NCBI RefSeq assembly: GCF_017357005.1
Contig: NZ_CP071589.1
Span: forward strand, 1,860,001-1,924,000
From: Staphylococcus simiae
GTDB lineage: Bacteria; Bacillota; Bacilli; Staphylococcales; Staphylococcaceae
Reading direction: 5' to 3'
DNA: 64,000 nucleotides
Numbering within the stretch: position 1 is the stretch's first letter; each line of letters begins with the position of its first letter. The notes under the pieces were generated by a model, which did not search any database, was not told the DNA's origin, and saw nothing but the letters and a program-made list of their open reading frames with translations. This document shows, piece by piece, positions 62,109 to 64,000 of the stretch. The translations under genes were made by a program, and so were the position numbers.

Positions 62109-62995
62109 TGTTTAAAACCTCCACTTTGCTTATGACAATTGTCTTTACCATTTTCTAAATAAACCATTAACTTTTCAATCGTTGGTCTTTCGATTTCAAC
62201 TTTATTGCCTAAAATTTCTTCAAATACTTGTGCATGTTCTGTTAATGCGGTAAATCCTGTTGCACGTTCATCTTTATATAATAACAATGATGATAATTCA
62301 TCATCTAAATCCAATATTGAACCATGAATGATTTGATAACGTTGTAAAATATCATTAGTTGACCCATGCAATTTGATTTGTCCATCACTGAGATAAACAA
62401 TATAATCGGCAATCATTTCTAAATCTGAAATAATATGTGTCGACATAAATACAGTTTTATTGCTCTTAATTAATTCTTGCTGAATCATTTCAAGTACTTC
62501 ATTTCTAACAACTGGATCTAAACCTGACGTTGGTTCATCAAATATAAATAAATCTGCGTGATGTGATAATGCTATTGTTAATGACAATTTCATTTTCATA
62601 CCTGTTGACAACGTTTTAATTTTCTTCTCAGGTACTATATTAAATCGTTGTAGTAATTGAAGGAATTTGTCATGATCCCACCTACTATAAAATGGTGCGA
62701 TGATTTTTTCTAATTTTTTAACTGTCCAATTTTCATTAAAATAGCTCTCAGAATAAACAAAACCAATTCTATCTTTAATACCCACGGGGTCTTCTTGCAT
62801 ACGTTGTTGCCACAGTGTAATTGTGCCAGATTGAGGACTGTATAAATCCATAATTAAACGAATAATTGTAGTCTTTCCAGCACCATTCGTACCGATAAAA
62901 CCAGTTACATAGCCTTCAGGAACTTGAAAGGTTATATCATTAAGCTGTAATCCACCTTGTTCAAATGTTACTGCATTTAATTCAATAGCATTCAA
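62105..62995 (-). CDS. pmtA: PSM exporter ATPase PmtA
   Basis: 296 residues, starting with TTG at 62995 behind GGAGG; the TTG overlaps the pmtR stop (TTGA), which couples the two. Walker A 'GFIGTNGAGKTTIIRLI', signature 'TLSTGMKMKLSLTIA', Walker B 'LFIFDEPTSGLDP' and switch His in 'VFMSTHIISD'. ATP-driven partner of PmtB. Confidence 0.95.
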   Translation of the reverse strand: MNAIELNAVTFEQGGLQLNDITFQVPEGYVTGFIGTNGAGKTTIIRLIMDLYSPQSGTITLWQQRMQEDPVGIKDRIGFVYSESYFNENWTVKKLEKIIAPFYSRWDHDKFLQLLQRFNIVPEKKIKTLSTGMKMKLSLTIALSHHADLFIFDEPTSGLDPVVRNEVLEMIQQELIKSNKTVFMSTHIISDLEMIADYIVYLSDGQIKLHGSTNDILQRYQIIHGSILDLDDELSSLLLYKDERATGFTALTEHAQVFEEILGNKVEIERPTIEKLMVYLENGKDNCHKQSGGFKQ

Positions 62996-63372
62996 GATAA
63001 TTCCTCCTCGTATATAAGAGCTAAAATATCTTGTAATTCTTCTAATGACATACCAATCGTTTTAGCTTCTTTAACTAAATCTTTAGTTAAATTTTCAATT
63101 GCAAAAAATTGCTTTTCTTTAAAGATAGCGCTATCTTGTTCTTTCACAAAAGTCCCTTTACCTCTAATTGTTGTTACAAAGCCATCTTTTTCTAAATCCT
63201 CATACGCTCTTTTAGTCGTAATTAGACTAACTTTCAAATCTTTCGCTAATTCCCTCATTGATGCTAAGTGTTCTCCTGGTTGAACATATCCTTTGAGAAT
63301 ATTTTCTTTAATCTGTTGCTTGATTTGTTCATAAATTGGAGAGTCACTATTATTTTTTAAAATTATTTTCAT
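62992..63372 (-). CDS. pmtR: GntR-family regulator PmtR
   Basis: 126 residues of the YtrA subfamily: winged helix 'PIYEQIKQQIKENILKGYVQPGEHLASMRELAKDLKVSLITTKRAYEDLEKDGFVTTIRGKGTFV' and a short C-terminal dimer helix pair. In S. aureus PmtR represses the pmt operon and is released by phenol-soluble modulins. It is the first gene of the operon, directly behind the operator at 63393. Confidence 0.94.
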   Translation of the reverse strand: MKIILKNNSDSPIYEQIKQQIKENILKGYVQPGEHLASMRELAKDLKVSLITTKRAYEDLEKDGFVTTIRGKGTFVKEQDSAIFKEKQFFAIENLTKDLVKEAKTIGMSLEELQDILALIYEEELS

Positions 63373-63392
63373 GAATGTCCCCTTTCAGAACT

Positions 63393-63420
63393 GTATATAC
63401 ACACTATATACACTATATAC
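63393..63420 (-). promoter_or_regulatory. PmtR operator at the pmt promoter
   Basis: GTATATA-CACAC-TATATAC forms an inverted repeat at 63393-63411, and a second TATATAC follows at 63414-63420. YtrA-type GntR proteins bind such TATA-like palindromes. It lies 20 bases upstream of the pmtR ATG. Confidence 0.65.
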
Positions 63421-63514
63421 AATTTTGTAAACTATAAACCTTCCAATGAGTCAAAATACTTCCCATAATGTGATGATATTGACTTATTTAGAGTACAAAT
63501 GTGTTGTATTGCTA

Positions 63515-63715
63515 ATGAAATTGGGACCGACATAAATATTTCAAAGCAATGATTGCATAGATATTCTTCTGACATATTAATATAAAATCTGCATGTGACT
63601 TTTTGATACGGTATCATACCCACTTTAGTATTAGTGATTAGAGCGATAAAACATTGATTCACCAGCACTTTTTCATCAGACAATAACTGCCATATGCATC
63701 AGATTGTCTATAGGA
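63515..63715 (-). repeat. Degenerate family 1 repeat
   Basis: Recognisable parts are AATTGGGACCGACATAAATA, AAACATTGATTCACCAGCAC, CATCAGACAATAACTGCC and GCATCAGATTGTC. An extra block of about 100 bases separates the two ends. It is much worn compared with other copies. Confidence 0.45.
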
Positions 63716-63773
63716 TCCTATTAGATACATTCTCTTCACCATATCCTACTTAGCTATGTTAAGAAAATTATTA

Positions 63774-63848
63774 ATAAAAAAACTGCACTAACAATGATCT
63801 ATATGTGAATAAGTTCTTGATTATCACATAAGCTATTGTTAGGCAGTT
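63774..63848 (-). terminator. Terminator of the last gene in the window
   Basis: AACTGCCTAACAAT / ATTGTTAGtGCAGTT with one bulge and a long AT loop, then TTTTTTATTAAT on the minus strand. It begins 2 bases beyond the stop of the partial gene at the window edge. Confidence 0.75.
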
Positions 63849-63850
63849 AA

Positions 63851-64000
63851 CTATTTTTTATTATTCTTACGTCGATCATTATGTCTACTAATAAACGCAC
63901 AAATCATAAACATAATTGCTGCTAGTAAAAGTTTTATTCCTTGTTCTTCACTATTTGTTGATTGTAAATAATAACCAACAACAAATAATATGATAGCAAT
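63851..64000 (-). CDS. Partial small membrane protein at the window edge
   Basis: 49 residues to the stop at 63851-63853; the 5' part lies beyond 64000. Two hydrophobic segments ('IAIILFVVGYYL' and 'IKLLLAAIMFMICAFI') are followed by a basic tail 'SRHNDRRKNNKK'. It looks like a small two-helix membrane protein. Family not recognised. Confidence 0.6.
   Translation of the reverse strand: MAIILFVVGYYLQSTNSEEQGIKLLLAAIMFMICAFISRHNDRRKNNKK

Larger units (their letters stand above)
63373..63850. other. Gene-free stretch upstream of pmtR
   Basis: 478 bases. It has the pmt promoter/operator next to pmtR, a worn family 1 repeat around 63515-63715, and a terminator hairpin at the right. A frame on the minus strand at 63432-63683 is repeat-derived and lacks a ribosome site, so I do not call it a gene. 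Confidence 0.6.

Noticed and set aside
63432..63683. Minus-strand open frame of 83 codons upstream of pmtR
   Set aside because: It lies inside a worn intergenic repeat, has no ribosome site, and its product resembles no protein.

Overview
The window is a low-GC Firmicute chromosome and clearly Staphylococcus. It carries vraUTSR, the murT-gatD lipid II amidation pair, gatCAB, putP, camS-ligA-pcrA-pcrB, nos-pheA, sdcS, ppaC and the phenol-soluble-modulin exporter operon pmtRABCD, in the order known from the S. aureus group. Several proteins (nitric oxide synthase most clearly) differ from the S. aureus sequences I remember by more than strain-level variation. The species is therefore probably a close relative of S. 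aureus, perhaps S. simiae-like; this is inference from memory, not an alignment.

Layout. 1-4.2 kb: end of a YihY-type membrane protein, then the cell-wall-stress operon vraU-vraT-vraS-vraR on the minus strand. 4.2-20.3 kb: housekeeping genes (map, a FUSC membrane protein, murT-gatD, ftnA, a DnaQ-like exonuclease, dinB, an rRNA uracil methyltransferase, dagK, gatCAB, putP). 20.4-23.4 kb: a small accessory block with an IS30-family element and a MarR regulator coupled to a metallo-beta-lactamase-fold hydrolase. 23.4-37.4 kb: camS-ligA-pcrA-pcrB, a YerC-type regulator, purB, UPF0316-NETI, the NAD pair pncB-nadE, and nos-pheA. 37.5-47.3 kb: sdcS with an unusual repeated leader and a cre site on its promoter, a beta-helix protein, a nicotinamidase, ppaC, an aldehyde dehydrogenase, a lactonase and an arsB arsenite pump.

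47.4-55.1 kb is the main accessory region. A 7.3-kb Tn554-family transposon (tnpA-tnpB-tnpC recombinases) has split a LexA-controlled yolD-like gene. Its cargo is an arsenic operon that looks built for methylated arsenic: an ArsR with a C-terminal Cys-Cys pair, an ArsP permease, an ArsM methyltransferase, a 47-residue peptide with two Cys-Cys pairs, and an unknown 64-residue leader protein. The element also carries an intact yolD homologue with its own LexA box in the same promoter position as in the gene it broke. The host arsB pump lies directly beside the insertion, so the locus combines inorganic arsenite efflux with probable methylation and organoarsenical export.

55.1-64 kb: two small-gene or small-RNA transcription units, a C45-type hydrolase, a DUF1700/DUF4097 membrane pair, a thioredoxin-like protein, and the complete pmt operon with a repeated operator. 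Two degenerate intergenic repeat families (one of about 165 bp with two stem-loops, one of about 60-75 bp) are scattered through the window. I found no tRNA or rRNA gene and no CRISPR array.
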